Source: Rhodosorus marinus
Taxonomy: Eukaryota; Rhodophyta; Stylonematophyceae; Stylonematales; Stylonemataceae
Reading direction: 5' to 3'
DNA length: 64,000 nucleotides
Assembly: GCA_029953675.1 (NCBI GenBank)
Contig: JAMWBK010000003.1
Location: 310,001 to 374,000, forward strand
Below the pieces are notes generated by a model. That model was given only the letters and a program-made list of their open reading frames with translations, made no database searches and was not told the DNA's origin. The translations under genes were made by a program, and so were the position numbers. Below are positions 1-10,183 of the stretch, one piece after another (positions within the stretch are counted from its first letter, which is position 1; the number at the start of each line of letters is the position of its first letter).

Positions 1-502
1 GTTCCTCGCTTTCCTTCCCTTGTTCAGATCGTTTTTGATACCACTCTTTGAGCATCGTTCCGCCAAAGTACAGGAACAGAACTGCAGCAGCTAGGGAGGT
101 GTACTTCACATCGAGCATGAGCGGGAACGCTACTCCAAGAGCGGCAGATAATATCGTCATCAAATAGAGCGCTACAAGTGCACCTACCAAAACCTGCAAT
201 CTTCCATTCTTCATCGCCAAAATGGCCGCGATAAAAAACGTCCTATCCCCAATCTCGGTGACCAAAATGATCAAAAAGCTCTGGAACAAAGCCGTAAAGA
301 AACCAGTTCCTGTAAAAACCAAAACCAGGCCCGACAAACAAGGACGCCCCTCAGAAACAGAAGAAAAAAAGTCCAAATTACACTTGTCGACAAATCCCTT
401 ACCAGTAAAATACCCGTGAAAAGAGCTGGGCAGACTTCCCAAAGCTTCATGCGCTGCTGCTGAAGCATCCACTCCGGCCCCTTGAGAAACTGTTTGTTCC
501 AT
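1..502 (-). CDS. GDT1/UPF0016 (TMEM165-like) cation transporter, 5' part
   Basis: The 3' end lies beyond the window edge. I read two exons, 402-502 and 1-309, split by a 92-bp GT-AG intron (310-401). Translation starts at the ATG at 500-502 (MEQTVSQGAGVDA). The second exon opens with a hydrophobic helix ending in the family signature ExGD[KR]T, seen here as TEIGDRTFFIAA. A second membrane segment (about QVLVGALVALYLMTIL) and a third (about TSLAAAVLFLYFGGTML) follow, and then a charged loop begins. UPF0016 proteins are Golgi or chloroplast Ca2+/Mn2+ transporters with two copies of this motif; only the first copy is inside the window. The N-terminus is short and not clearly a plastid transit peptide, so a Golgi form is possible. 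The family call is firm; the exact member is not. Confidence 0.88.
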   Translation of the reverse strand, partial: MEQTVSQGAGVDASAAAHEALGSLPSSFHGYFTGKGFVDKCNLDFFSSVSEGRPCLSGLVLVFTGTGFFTALFQSFLIILVTEIGDRTFFIAAILAMKNGRLQVLVGALVALYLMTILSAALGVAFPLMLDVKYTSLAAAVLFLYFGGTMLKEWYQKRSEQGKESEE

Positions 503-1782
503 TCTTCCCACCCCTCCCTCCACCAGAAGACCGTCTTCAAACTCTTTCACAATCCACAATCCTCTCTCTCCCCTCCCCCCCCGTAACAGAACTCCAACAC
601 ACTCACCAACGTTTTCTCCACAGCTAACAACTACTAACCCTCTTTAACTCCATATCCGAAACCCTCAAATCCATTTCTTAGTAGAGTTTTCATTACACAA
701 TATTCCCAAACACATTTGTCAGTCAGTGACCACCGCGACAGCACCGTACAGATACCCTCCCCCAACCACCACTCCCACGGTGGTCAATCACCTGACGTGA
801 TCTATGTCAAGAGAACACGAGTTTGATCTCTCCATTGGTGAGTTAGTTGATTTGGTTTTGTTCATAGGTACTATCAGGTATTTTTTCCTATAGTATGAGT
901 GCTGGGCGTCATGTCCATGACGCCCTTGAAAAGTCAGTTGACTCACTGGTTTGTCAACGTCTCCTAGCTGAGCTGATCTATTTTTATAGAACACCAGTTT
1001 GGTCTCCAATGTTGAGTTAGTTCATGGTACTAGCGGGTTTTTTTCGATGGTATGAGTGACGTGGGTATCAAGTCCATGACGAAGCAAGGACGCCACGGAC
1101 ATGACGCTCTTGCTTCACCCGATTGACTTACTGGCTTGTCAACGGCTCCTAGCTGAGCTGATATTTCTCTATAAAACACCGGTTTAGGTCTCGATTGGTA
1201 CGACAGTTGACAGGGTTCTTCATAGTGCTAAGAGGTGGGTTTCGATGGCATGAATGCTGAGCGTCATGGCCATGCGCCTTGACTCCACCCAACTAGGACG
1301 TTGAATAGTCACCTCAGACACAGTACACACGTTATACACCTGATCGCTCCAGCTGTGCTTCTCCAGGGTTCTTCGACGGTACTAACATTTTCATTTGGTG
1401 GTACTAACAGACAACTGCTTCAATTATTTGAAGAACATTATTTAAATCGTTGCTTTAGTACAACCATGCCGTACTAGCCGAGATTGTGAGATAGGGGACC
1501 TCACGGGTGGTGGGTAAGCACAAGTGAGCCAACGATACTCGTGAAGCTAGGAAGCAGAGGTCAGTCGCAGACAGGACGACAACAAGCAGCCTGATGAAGT
1601 ATGGAAAGGGACAGTTATGATCAATATTGACACATCCTCGTTCAGATGAACTCCTTGCTTGTCTCAGATATCTTTAGACAGGCAAAGGTTTCCTTCTGAG
1701 TCTCTACCCGGCAAAGCTCACTAGAAAGTCCGTTTACACAAATTTAATTGTCATTAACTACAAATGGTTTTAAAAATGTTAA
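503..1782. other. Intergenic region between GDT1-like and NFS1
   Basis: I see no gene here. The left part is the pyrimidine-rich upstream region of the GDT1-like gene. The middle holds degenerate tandem repeats (separate entry). The right part, about 1300-1780, should contain the NFS1 3' UTR. The short open frames in this stretch have no recognisable protein pattern. Confidence 0.6.
800..1300. repeat. Degenerate tandem repeat, three copies of about 160-200 bp, with a palindrome
   Basis: Three diverged copies follow each other. Shared landmarks are GTTGAGTTAGTT-like, GATGGTATGAGTG-like, TTGTCAACG..TCCTAGCTGAGCTGAT and TATAAAACACC-like strings; the GTATGAGTG landmark lies near 892, 1050 and 1248. 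The first copy contains a perfect 10-bp inverted repeat with a 2-base loop (904-913 and 916-925, GGGCGTCATG). The second copy has a different hairpin framed by GAAGCAAG and CTTGCTTC. Spacing varies because of small insertions. No coding potential is apparent. Confidence 0.75.
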
Positions 1783-3392
1783 TCAGTGGTCCTGAGACCA
1801 TTGAACGCTTTTCAAATCTACTCCTTCCTGTACCATCTCCCACAGAGGTGACATCTTCCGCAGCCGTGTAACCTCTCGAACTGTCTGGTCGCCCACGAAA
1901 TCGATCTCTTCGCTCGTGGTGAATCTACCAATACCGAACCGGATTGACGTATGGGCGAGTTCATCATCCACACCTAGAGCTCGAAGAACGTAGCTGGGCT
2001 CGAGGGAAGCAGACGTGCAAGCAGATCCACTTGATACTGCAACGGATTTGATAGCCATTAACAAAGATTCGCCTTCAACGTACGCAAACGAAATGTTCAG
2101 ATTGCCTGGATACCGCTTGTCCACGGATCCGTTCACAACAGTGTCCTTGAGGCCCTCTCGTATCCGATTATAGAGTCTGTTTGAAAGCGCCACAGTGTGA
2201 TTATAATCCGATTCCATTTCCTCATTTGCTATTTGACATGCTGCGCCCAGTCCAACCACAAGGGGCGTTGGTAGGGTTCCAGAGCGGAGACCACGTTCTT
2301 GCCCGCCTCCGTTGATAACTGGCTCGAGTCGTACACGAGGCCTCCGTCGTACGTAGATAGCTCCAACACCTTTTGATCATTGTTTTCACATGAAAACGGA
2401 GGGGAAACGGTGTTAGACTCGTTCTTTTCCGGGGCCGCTAGTAGACACTTTGGAACAGGACTATCCTCTGGTCACTACCTTTTGGACCGTACAGCTTGTG
2501 ACCCGAAATACTCATCAGGTCGATGTTCATCTCGTCGACGTCCATTTTGATCTTCCCTACAGCTTGCGCAGCGTCGGTATGGAAGAAGACTCCATTCTTT
2601 CGGCATATTCCACCAGCTTCTGCGACAGGTTGAATGACTCCGATCTCGTTGTTGACGGTCATCATCGAGAACAACGCGGTTGTCGGGCGAATAGCCTTCT
2701 TCAGGTCATCAAGATCAATCAATCCCTCCTAATAGGATAGTTCTTTCAGGTTTCTACTAACAGAACTATGTTCGCTTGTTGCTGTGGAAGCGCTCTTCCG
2801 ACTTACCGAGTTCACGGGCAAGTAAGTTACTTCCACTCCTTGCTGCTGCATGACTCTGCAGGAGTCCAGAACACACTTGTGTTCAGTCTGCGTTGTAATT
2901 ATATGGTTCTTCCTCGCTTTGTAAAAGTTTCCCACTCCCTTCACAGCGAGGTTATTGCTCTCAGTCGCCCCAGAAGTGAAGATGATCTCCTTCGGATCCG
3001 CGTTAATCAAATCTGCCACGGATTTTCTGGCCTTCTCGACAGCCTCTTCAGAATCCCATCCGTAGTAGTGAGTCTTCGAATGCGGATTTCCATATTTTGA
3101 AACCAGGTACGGAAGCATCTGGTCAAGCACTCTCGGATCCAACGGAGTTGTAGCCTAGGTCACATAGCAGATATCAATCGACGGGAAGCGGCCTCAACGT
3201 CAACGATCACGTTAAAACCCTCAATACAAGCAATACACTCACCTGCATATCAAAGTAAACTGGTCGGCCCCCAAGTGATACCTCAATATTCGCAGTTTTC
3301 TGCAAATGCTGCACCATCTCATTGGTATCTCCAGCTTCCGAAGACATCCATCTACTCCTCCCAACCAACCTTCCAATCCCACGTCTAAACAT
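1783..3392 (-). CDS. NFS1: Cysteine desulfurase NFS1 (mitochondrial IscS type)
   Basis: This PLP enzyme removes sulfur from cysteine to make alanine and an enzyme persulfide, supplying Fe-S cluster assembly and tRNA thiolation. Four exons are seen: 3243-3392, 2807-3154, 2479-2728 and 1783-2369, giving 444 aa. Exon 1 encodes an Arg-rich N-terminus ([14 protein letters not shown]), typical of mitochondrial targeting, and runs into [15 protein letters not shown] across the first junction. The PLP lysine is in [10 protein letters not shown] (about residue 244). The catalytic persulfide cysteine is in [20 protein letters not shown] (about residue 367). The C-terminal IscU-binding tail is complete and ends in SVQWSQDH. 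All catalytic elements are intact. The [12 protein letters not shown] loop and the tail mark it as the group I IscS/NFS1 type and not the plastid SufS type. Confidence 0.97.
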
Positions 3393-3705
3393 CCTTCCCC
3401 AAAGTCCTCAAAAAAAGAGTCAAAACAAAGCCACTCCTCTCCAACTTGACGACCAAAAAACAATAAAAACACAACCACAAACCACCCCACCAAAAAAGCA
3501 ACGCTCTCTCAAACGAACTACCCCTTCTTCAAACAGTCCTTCTACCCGCAGAAAAAATCTCCTCAAATCGTCTTCTCCATCCTCTAAACAAGAAAAACAA
3601 ACCAAAAACCGTCTGCTTCTGAGACACCTCTGCCGAACCTCTTCGCTCATAAAAATACCAAATCTCATTCTCTCTTCCACACCGGAAAAAGGATTTGCAC
3701 AATAC

Positions 3706-3812
3706 ATCCAATTAACATATAGAACGTGTCTTTATAGATAACTAATCCAATTAATATTTAGTACGTGTCTTTAGATTACCTATGTACTAATGAAAATACT
3801 GCACGTGTCCAT
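3706..3812. promoter_or_regulatory. Repeated ACGTGTC elements upstream of NFS1
   Basis: A short tandem duplication (about 3706-3747 and 3748-3782) carries AACGTGTCTTTA and then TACGTGTCTTTA. A third copy, GCACGTGTCC, follows near 3802. They lie roughly 330-420 bp upstream of the NFS1 start codon. ACGTGTC is the core of plant ABRE/G-box-like sites bound by bZIP factors. Regulatory function is inferred from spacing and recurrence only. Confidence 0.4.
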
Positions 3813-4011
3813 GCTGGATCGGTTGCGGTTTCACTGTTGGTCCTCAGCGAAAGTTTGGACTGAGCTGTTCGTTTTATTGGAAAGGTACCGACTGTAGAGT
3901 GACTTTTGCGAAAGCTTGTGCGTTATAGAAAGCCAGAATGTCCGAGAGAGGAATCTGTTCGTGGGGTCTGACTCCCTAACGTCGACTTCTGTGGTCGTTT
4001 GCTGATCATGC

Positions 4012-5010
4012 TTAAATGAGGCGATGAGAGTCCTGCCCACGTCTTGTCGTGAACATCAGAACTCCAGGGCATATCCTCTTCAGCGGATAACCAGAGGGTG
4101 ATGTCGCACTGGACAGCAGGGAGGCCTGGGCCGGGTAAGTTCTGATGGTGTTGCCTTTTGAAACGGCAGCCCAGCTAAGTTCATGCAGAACTGGCCTGAG
4201 GCAGGAGGACGTCCTTGATATCCGCAGATTCTTCCATCGAATATCTTTTGAAGCCTTTTGTAGTCTTGCTACCCTCGATCGCCGTCTCCCGAGCATTCCT
4301 TTCACCTTCGCGCTACATGAGAATGACAACTTGACGACGAAATTTTTCACTAAAACGGTAGTAGTATCATCTATGTACTATTCGCCAAGTGTAGTACGAG
4401 TTCCTTTTTTTCTTGAACCTCTTCAAGCTCCCGTCGGTAGAAGCCAATAAAAATGTGACGCGTGGAATGTATCCAAGAGATAATTGGCTTCAGTTTACTC
4501 TTCTCGACTCGGCATTGTCATATTGGTTTGCTCCCCTTCACCATCGACTGCTTTCGCTCGTCTTTTGACTTGGTTGAAGCACCCGTTGGCTTCGTACTCT
4601 GTTTCGTAGCGACCCAGGGCGTCTTGACGGCCTCATCACGAAGCTATCTTTGAATATCTGCTGTTCAAAACGCTGCTTTATTCTTGGACGCGTCTCTTCA
4701 TCGGCAACCATCTTGGTTCCCGCTACGGTTCTCAGGGTGTCGGCTCTGAATAGTGGATGATGATGAAAATCTCCGATCCTGAGTTAAAACAGCTTGGTTT
4801 GCCAAAAATTCGACGAAATCAGGAAATGTGGTTTGGTTAGTCCACCGCTTTCATGCTGATGTCGGAGTTTGCGAAGGACTTGGGAAGGGCTGGGGCGGAT
4901 GAAGTTTTGGAGTAGCAAGTGGAAGACGTTGATTTGAGAGTCACTGTAAAATATCTGGAGTTTTCAGATGCATCCAAACTTGTCCCTACATTTGCATCCA
5001 TCTGTAAGCG
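4012..5010 (-). other. Unresolved possible spliced gene between NFS1 and the CMC2-like gene
   Basis: Several minus-strand stretches look protein-like but I could not join them into one model. A first segment starts at an ATG near 5003 (MDANVGTSLDASENSRYF). A second around 4760-4630 reads IGDFHHHPLFRADTLRTVAG and continues with charged residues. A third around 4640-4500 reads EAVKTPWVATKQSTKPTGAS and ends at a stop. A fourth around 4310-4185 follows a possible acceptor (CATGTAG) and ends MEESADIKDVLLPQASSA. No family is recognised. If real, the gene would be transcribed divergently from the CMC2-like gene at 5131. It could also be decayed coding sequence. Confidence 0.25.
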
Positions 5011-5130
5011 CAATTCTGAATCCCGTTTCGTTCGGCTTCTTGTTCTCCAGCTGATCCTCGAGAGCTAGTTTTCTATCCCTTCCTTGCTGCCTGGACGCGC
5101 TGAATCTTATTCAATCTTTCTCTATGTTGT

Positions 5131-5457
5131 ATGTCTCTCGTTCTGAATTGCGAGCAGTGCAAGGCGGAGATAAAGGAGCTGCACAACTGCCATGAGGTGC
5201 ACCGGTTCCTGAGCTTCTTTGGAAAATGTAATAATGCAAAGACCGCCTTGGATCTATGCTTGGGGAAGGAGGTATGGCACTAAGTACACATTGATATCGT
5301 CACTCGAAAAAATTGTACTATGTCACATGAATGGGACTCATCCTCCAATTTTGATCCCGCACACCAGTTTCAAATTCGAAGGGAGCTGAACAGACAATGG
5401 AAGCTTGATAGGGATGAGATGTTTCGCCAACTCGACGGTGAAGCAAGTTCTCCATGA
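5131..5457 (+). CDS. CMC2-like twin CX9C mitochondrial protein
   Basis: This small gene of 76 aa has two exons, 5131-5271 and 5368-5457, joined in phase 0 over a 96-bp intron (GTATGG...CCAG). The protein starts MSLVLNCEQCKAEIKEL. It has two CX9C pairs, C10/C20 and C34/C44, separated by a stretch containing FFGKCNN. That FFG-x-CN pattern is characteristic of the CMC1/CMC2 family, intermembrane-space proteins that help assemble cytochrome c oxidase and fold through Mia40. An extra cysteine at residue 7 is present. The ATG at 5131 is the first in frame after an upstream in-frame TGA. The second exon adds a basic, amphipathic tail (FQIRRELNRQWKLDRDEMF). The gene converges on RPS15. Confidence 0.8.
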
Positions 5458-5797
5458 AGGATCTAACTATCTAGCATAGTAGAGTGTACACTAAATCACT
5501 GTTTACGAAAGTTTACGTAGATAGTTCTTCGCGTTTTCAACTGTGAATAATTGAATCGGTTTCGCTCCCCAACGCAGTTTTGCCCGACCTCTGCAGTATG
5601 CTTGCATACAATGAGAAATCACTGGAGCATGTCCTTTCCTTCTCTGAAAGACTCTAGCTGATCATGCAGCACTTTACTGAATGAATCGCAAACCATTCCC
5701 CCAATCTGCCACGGCTTCAGAACCCCCCCCAACTCAGCATATTCACACAGTGCTTGGTAAAGATCTCATTTCCATCACATATCAAACTTTTTATTAT
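5458..5797. other. Convergent 3' flanks of the CMC2-like gene and RPS15
   Basis: These 340 bp separate two convergent stop codons. I see no coding potential; it should hold both 3' UTRs. Confidence 0.6.
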
Positions 5798-6441
5798 CTA
5801 CTTAAGAGGAATGAACCGGGAGGAGTTGGTAGCTCCGATACCCGGCTTACCGTGCTTCACAGGCTTATACGTGATGCTAAATTCACCCAAATAGTGAGCA
5901 ACCATCTCCGGCTTAATTTCTACAGAGTTGAACGTCTTGCCATTGTATACACCCACAACAGATCCAATCATCTCAGGAACGATAACCATGTCTCTCAAAT
6001 GCGTCTTCACCTGAGCAGTGATCAATAATCCAAGGGCATTGACGGGTCAGAAAGAGCAATTTACGTCAACTTATCCCGTCATAAAAGAAGATCTCTTGAA
6101 ACACTTACTGCAGTTGGCTTCTCATTTGGCTGCGCTGCCTGCTTGGCCTTCTTCAATTTATTAAGAAGGGCTCTCTGCTTCCTCTGCCAACCCCTGGTCA
6201 ACCTTCTCCTCGCACGAGCGTGGTACAGCACAATCTGCTGCTCCGGTTTCAAGTCCAAAAGAGCCTCCAAATCCGTTCCTCTGTACGTAAACGTACGGAA
6301 AGTACGTCTCCTAGGCGGCGCTGCTCCTACAACAGGAAACCAAAACACTCAAAAAAAACTTTAGAAAGGAGAGTCATACACAAAAACCATCCAAAACCAC
6401 ACCAAAAAGAATCAAAAAAATCAAAACTTACCCTCTACCAT
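5798..6441 (-). CDS. RPS15: Cytosolic 40S ribosomal protein S15 (uS19)
   Basis: Three exons, 6432-6441, 6109-6326 and 5798-6010, give 146 aa, the usual length. The first coding exon is only 10 nt and encodes MVE plus one base. The protein matches eukaryotic uS19 throughout: [20 protein letters not shown], then a basic helix ([19 protein letters not shown]), then the uS19 core [40 protein letters not shown] and the invariant tail [14 protein letters not shown]. The product sits in the head of the small ribosomal subunit near the decoding centre. Nothing is broken. The upstream side (6442 onward) is AT-rich and has a G-box-like GACACGTGGC at 6946. Confidence 0.97.
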
Positions 6442-7358
6442 TGTGCACTTTCCCAAACAAATGCAAAATACACCAACCCAACTTCCTTAGCCCGCTTTCC
6501 TAGACGCCCTCCTTCCCTCCCCCATCCACCTCGTCTCCTTCGAACCAACTCAAGCCTTCGAAAAAGTGCACAAATTTTTCATCCCGTCCGCAAAGCCCGA
6601 GTTTTTGCTCAATTCGTCACCAGCGCGCCGGTGACTCAACCACACGAAAATCTTCTAGAAAACTTTTACTTGATTAAATCAATTTTTAGGTATCTAAACG
6701 TTAATTTACAATCACATCTTTTTACCATTACTTCTTCGCCCCTTACGAGCAGCAACCAAAATTATGAAAGGACTAATAGTTTTAATAATTCAGCAATTCT
6801 GCTGGGGGATGATTTTTCTCCTACTGGTTGGTGTTGTGGCGGAGATGGGTTATTTTTATTTATCGGGTGTATTTTATGAAATTTTACCCTAGAAAAAAAC
6901 CACGCCGCCGTCGAATCAGGCGTACGGTTTGTTCAATTGTTTATTGACACGTGGCGGGTGATTTTTTGGTGGAGTGTTGAATTGTACAAAATACTAGTTG
7001 TGTACTATCGAATCAGGTTTTGGTGTCAGCAGCCTTGGTGAGATCGGTAGAGGGGGTTGATGATATCTGCTTCTGACTAAGATCGATGGCGGTGTTCTCT
7101 AGTCCGCGTTAGAGTTGACACCAGAAATAAGCTCCACTATTCACGTCTTCTAAGGATGGTGAGACTCCGAATGGATCCTCGTCATCTTGGTCGTCGATCA
7201 GATCACGTTTAGGTTGGTGACTCCGTGTTCCAATGAACTTCCGAAGCTAGTGTGAATAAAATACTTGCTGGCGAACAGGTGTTTTCTTGAAGAAAAACAT
7301 TCCTAGGCAACCCAACCTGAGCTTCATGGGAGCATGTCGTTTCCTGCCGTCTTCGAAT
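6442..7358. other. Intergenic region upstream of RPS15
   Basis: I see no gene. The first 500 bp is an A/C-rich leader-like sequence and then AT-rich DNA. A G-box-like GACACGTGGCGGG lies at 6946-6958. The remainder up to 7358 shows no recognisable coding or repeat structure. Confidence 0.55.
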
Positions 7359-7775
7359 TTATTCTCGTATTTGGTAATATTTTTTGGTCTTTCTTGATGA
7401 AGGACGCGATGGAAAGGTCACTCTGCGGTGCATTGCTGTGAGTTCGACTCCTAATTCATCCGAGAACGGAAGCAGAGGATGACTAGCGAGCTCCTTCAGG
7501 GACAAACCACCGAACCGATCGGGAACGACGCTCAGCATGCGCTCCAAAGAATAATTCTCGAGTGTCGAGGTATGGACGTGTCTCTTTCGAAACTCGTGTC
7601 CTACGAAACGAGCCATGCGCATTTGCTCACAGATGATTGGAAGTCGAAAAAATTCTTGTTTCGTAGGTAAAGCGAAGCACTGCAGCAAGTTATTCGCATA
7701 AAGTTTCATTTTACAGTTTTCGCATGGAGTTGGAACATCATTGAACATCCGCCCACGTTCATATGAACCGGTCAA
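7359..7775 (-). CDS. Hypothetical ORF, 138 aa
   Basis: A single open frame from ATG at 7773-7775 to a stop at 7359. It lies just downstream of the asparagine synthetase gene in the same orientation, separated by 110 bp. The predicted protein is basic in both halves and has a CENC pair near its N-terminus (PTPCENCKMKLYANNLL). No family is recognised. The length is slightly beyond what chance gives, so it may be a gene, an exon of one, or part of the asparagine synthetase 3' UTR. Confidence 0.28.
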   Translation of the reverse strand: MTGSYERGRMFNDVPTPCENCKMKLYANNLLQCFALPTKQEFFRLPIICEQMRMARFVGHEFRKRHVHTSTLENYSLERMLSVVPDRFGGLSLKELASHPLLPFSDELGVELTAMHRRVTFPSRPSSRKTKKYYQIRE

Positions 7776-7885
7776 ACGGATATATCACAGCTGACGTTAT
7801 GAAATCAAGTTAAGTGAAGAGTAGAGTCTAGAAGACGTGTTTTCGAACGTATGAAGAAGAGCATTGAATACCGTCACCGATGGAA

Positions 7886-10183
7886 CTACTTCCTGCCGGT
7901 GTGAACCTCCTTCATGGCCAACCCGGAAGGATCCTTGTTCTTCTTCCATTCCTGGTCCCACTCGAGGGCGGTGGATGTGGAGCAAGCAATGCTTGCTTCG
8001 GTGAATACCGAGTGCCGAGCAGAAGCAGTTCCAAACTTCTCTTCAAAAATACGCCTGTAGAGGAAAGCTTCCTTGGACTCTGGCGTGAGGAATGGATAGG
8101 TCCGCTCACGAAGAGCAAACTCTGCATCGGTAACAATTTCTCCAGCCAAGTCCTTCAGTCCATCAATCCAGCTGTAGCCAACCTAAGGTGCGCAATAGAG
8201 TTAAAAGGAGCGTGGTTAGATCATTATGAATGAGGGTAGTGCTCCTCGACTCCTTCTCAAGGCTTACTCCGTCTGAGAACTGCTCCTTCTGCCTCCACAA
8301 GACGTCGTCCGGAATATACGGCTCATCTGGTGTGTCGAACGCTTCTCGAAGGATATGCTTCTCGATTCTCTTGCGCCCTGTGTTATCCTCCCCAGCAATC
8401 ATTTTCCATGGCGCGAGCCAATCGTTCATGCAGTAGGACATGAAGTCCTGGTCCAAGAACGGCACCCGAATCTGGACGGCATTACAAGAACACGAGAAAA
8501 ACAGTCAGCTTCTCATCAACCAGAAGCTTCCCTTTCCCATGGCAGTATCGCCATGGGAAAGGGAATACATAGTTCCAGCTTCTACTCACTTCTACGCCCC
8601 ACGCCATCGTGGACTTGTTGGCCCGCAGAACATCGTAGTGGTTGAGGAGCTGAATCTTCCTCTTCGTCTCCGCATGCAGCTCTTCGGCGCTCGGCGCCTT
8701 GTGGAAGTAGAGGTATCCACCGAAGATTTCATCCGCACCTTCACCTGAGAGAACCATCTTTACTCCCATAGCCTTGATCATTCGCGAAAGCAGGAACATG
8801 GCAGTTGAAGCTCGGATAGTTGTCACGTCGAAAGTCTCTACGTGTTGAATAACATCCGGCAAGGAATCAATTCCATCTTGCACGGTGAAAACAAACTCAT
8901 GGTGAACCGTTCCAACGTAGTCTGCGACTTTCTTGGCGGCGATCAGATCTGGAGCTCCCTTCAATCCTATTGAGAAAGAATGGACCTGTGGCCAGTACAC
9001 TTGACTGCCGTCGTCCCTGGAGTCATGAGCATGCCTGCACACAATCGCAGAGATAAGCGAAGAGTCGAGACCTGGAAGAACAACATCAGGATAGCGGCAG
9101 AAATAGCTGTTAGAGAACTAAAAAAAAAACTTGAGGATTGTCCCTCCCTCGTACGGATGAAGTCAGACCCTACCTCCTGACAGCAGAACGCCGTAGGGTA
9201 CATCCGTCATCATTCTCTTCTGCACAGAGTTCTCCAGATGATTGCGGACAGCTGCAAGAACTTCCTTAGTGCAGTCCCCGAAGGGTGCTCCAGGGCTTTC
9301 GCAAAAGTGATTGGATGGATACCGGGGCAGCAACTTCTTTTCCCTCTCCTAAAGTTGTGTTCGATGTTTGATTTAAGACTTGGCCTTTCGACAGGTAAGT
9401 GAACTGCCAGTCCGTGAGGATTCTCGCTTACCATCCACATGCCCTTGGCGGAGTTGTAGTTGTACGTGAGGATAGCTCCGGGGTCGACCTGGTCGACTTG
9501 GACGCACCACTGGTGAATAGCCTTCATCTCCGAAGCGAAGAGCAAAGAGCCGGCAGCTGTATGTCCGATGTAGAGGGGATCAACGCCCATTCTGTCCCTC
9601 CCTACGAAAATGCAATCCTTTTGCAAGTCGTACAAGCAGAACGCAAAGTCTCCATCAATCAGGTTCATCACCTGCGTACCACAAGGACAGAATCCAGAGT
9701 CAGTTTCCGACGTCAATTTGAGAAGGCAAACCTTAAGTTTTCGCTTCGAGTTACCTTCTCAAAGTCCTGGAGTTCCTCATAAAGCATGGCGATGACTTCG
9801 CAATCACTCCTCACTTCATGGCTGTAGTTCTTCAAGTAGGTTTCCAGCAAGAACTTGTAGTTGTAGATCTCTCCGTTAACGACCAAAACGGTCTTTGTGT
9901 TTCCGTGTTCATCTGTTCGTACGATAGGCTGCGCACCAGTCTCCGGTTTCACAACAGCCAAACGCGTATGACCGAACGCAACCCTGCTCTGACTCTCAGA
10001 CGCCGGCCTCGAGAACTTCCCGGGCCAGCAGCCGAACCAATCCGGTCCGCGGTGAGTCAGGCACTTAGACGCCGTCAGCGCCCAGTCCCTCGCCGTGGCG
10101 GCCTCCCCAGATCTCAGCAGGCCGTTGGCAACTCCATTCGCGGAGTCCGCTCCAGCGAGAAGCACAGCAGTGATTCCACACAT
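7886..10183 (-). CDS. ASN: Asparagine synthetase (glutamine-hydrolysing), AsnB type
   Basis: Six exons (9755-10183, 9432-9671, 9174-9348, 8590-9071, 8268-8471, 7886-8182) give 608 aa. The enzyme makes asparagine from aspartate, glutamine and ATP. The N-terminal nucleophile is Cys2 (MCGITAVLL), so the true start is the ATG at 10181-10183. The glutaminase domain carries [19 protein letters not shown] and VVNGEIYN. The synthetase domain has the ATP-pyrophosphatase P-loop SGGLDSS (about residues 280-286), split by an intron after its second Gly codon begins. It continues with [29 protein letters not shown] and [20 protein letters not shown]. Family landmarks are complete. The C-terminal end (KEVHTGRK) is longer than in bacterial AsnB, as in plants and algae. 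No targeting peptide is possible because Cys2 must be exposed, so the enzyme is cytosolic. Confidence 0.96.
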
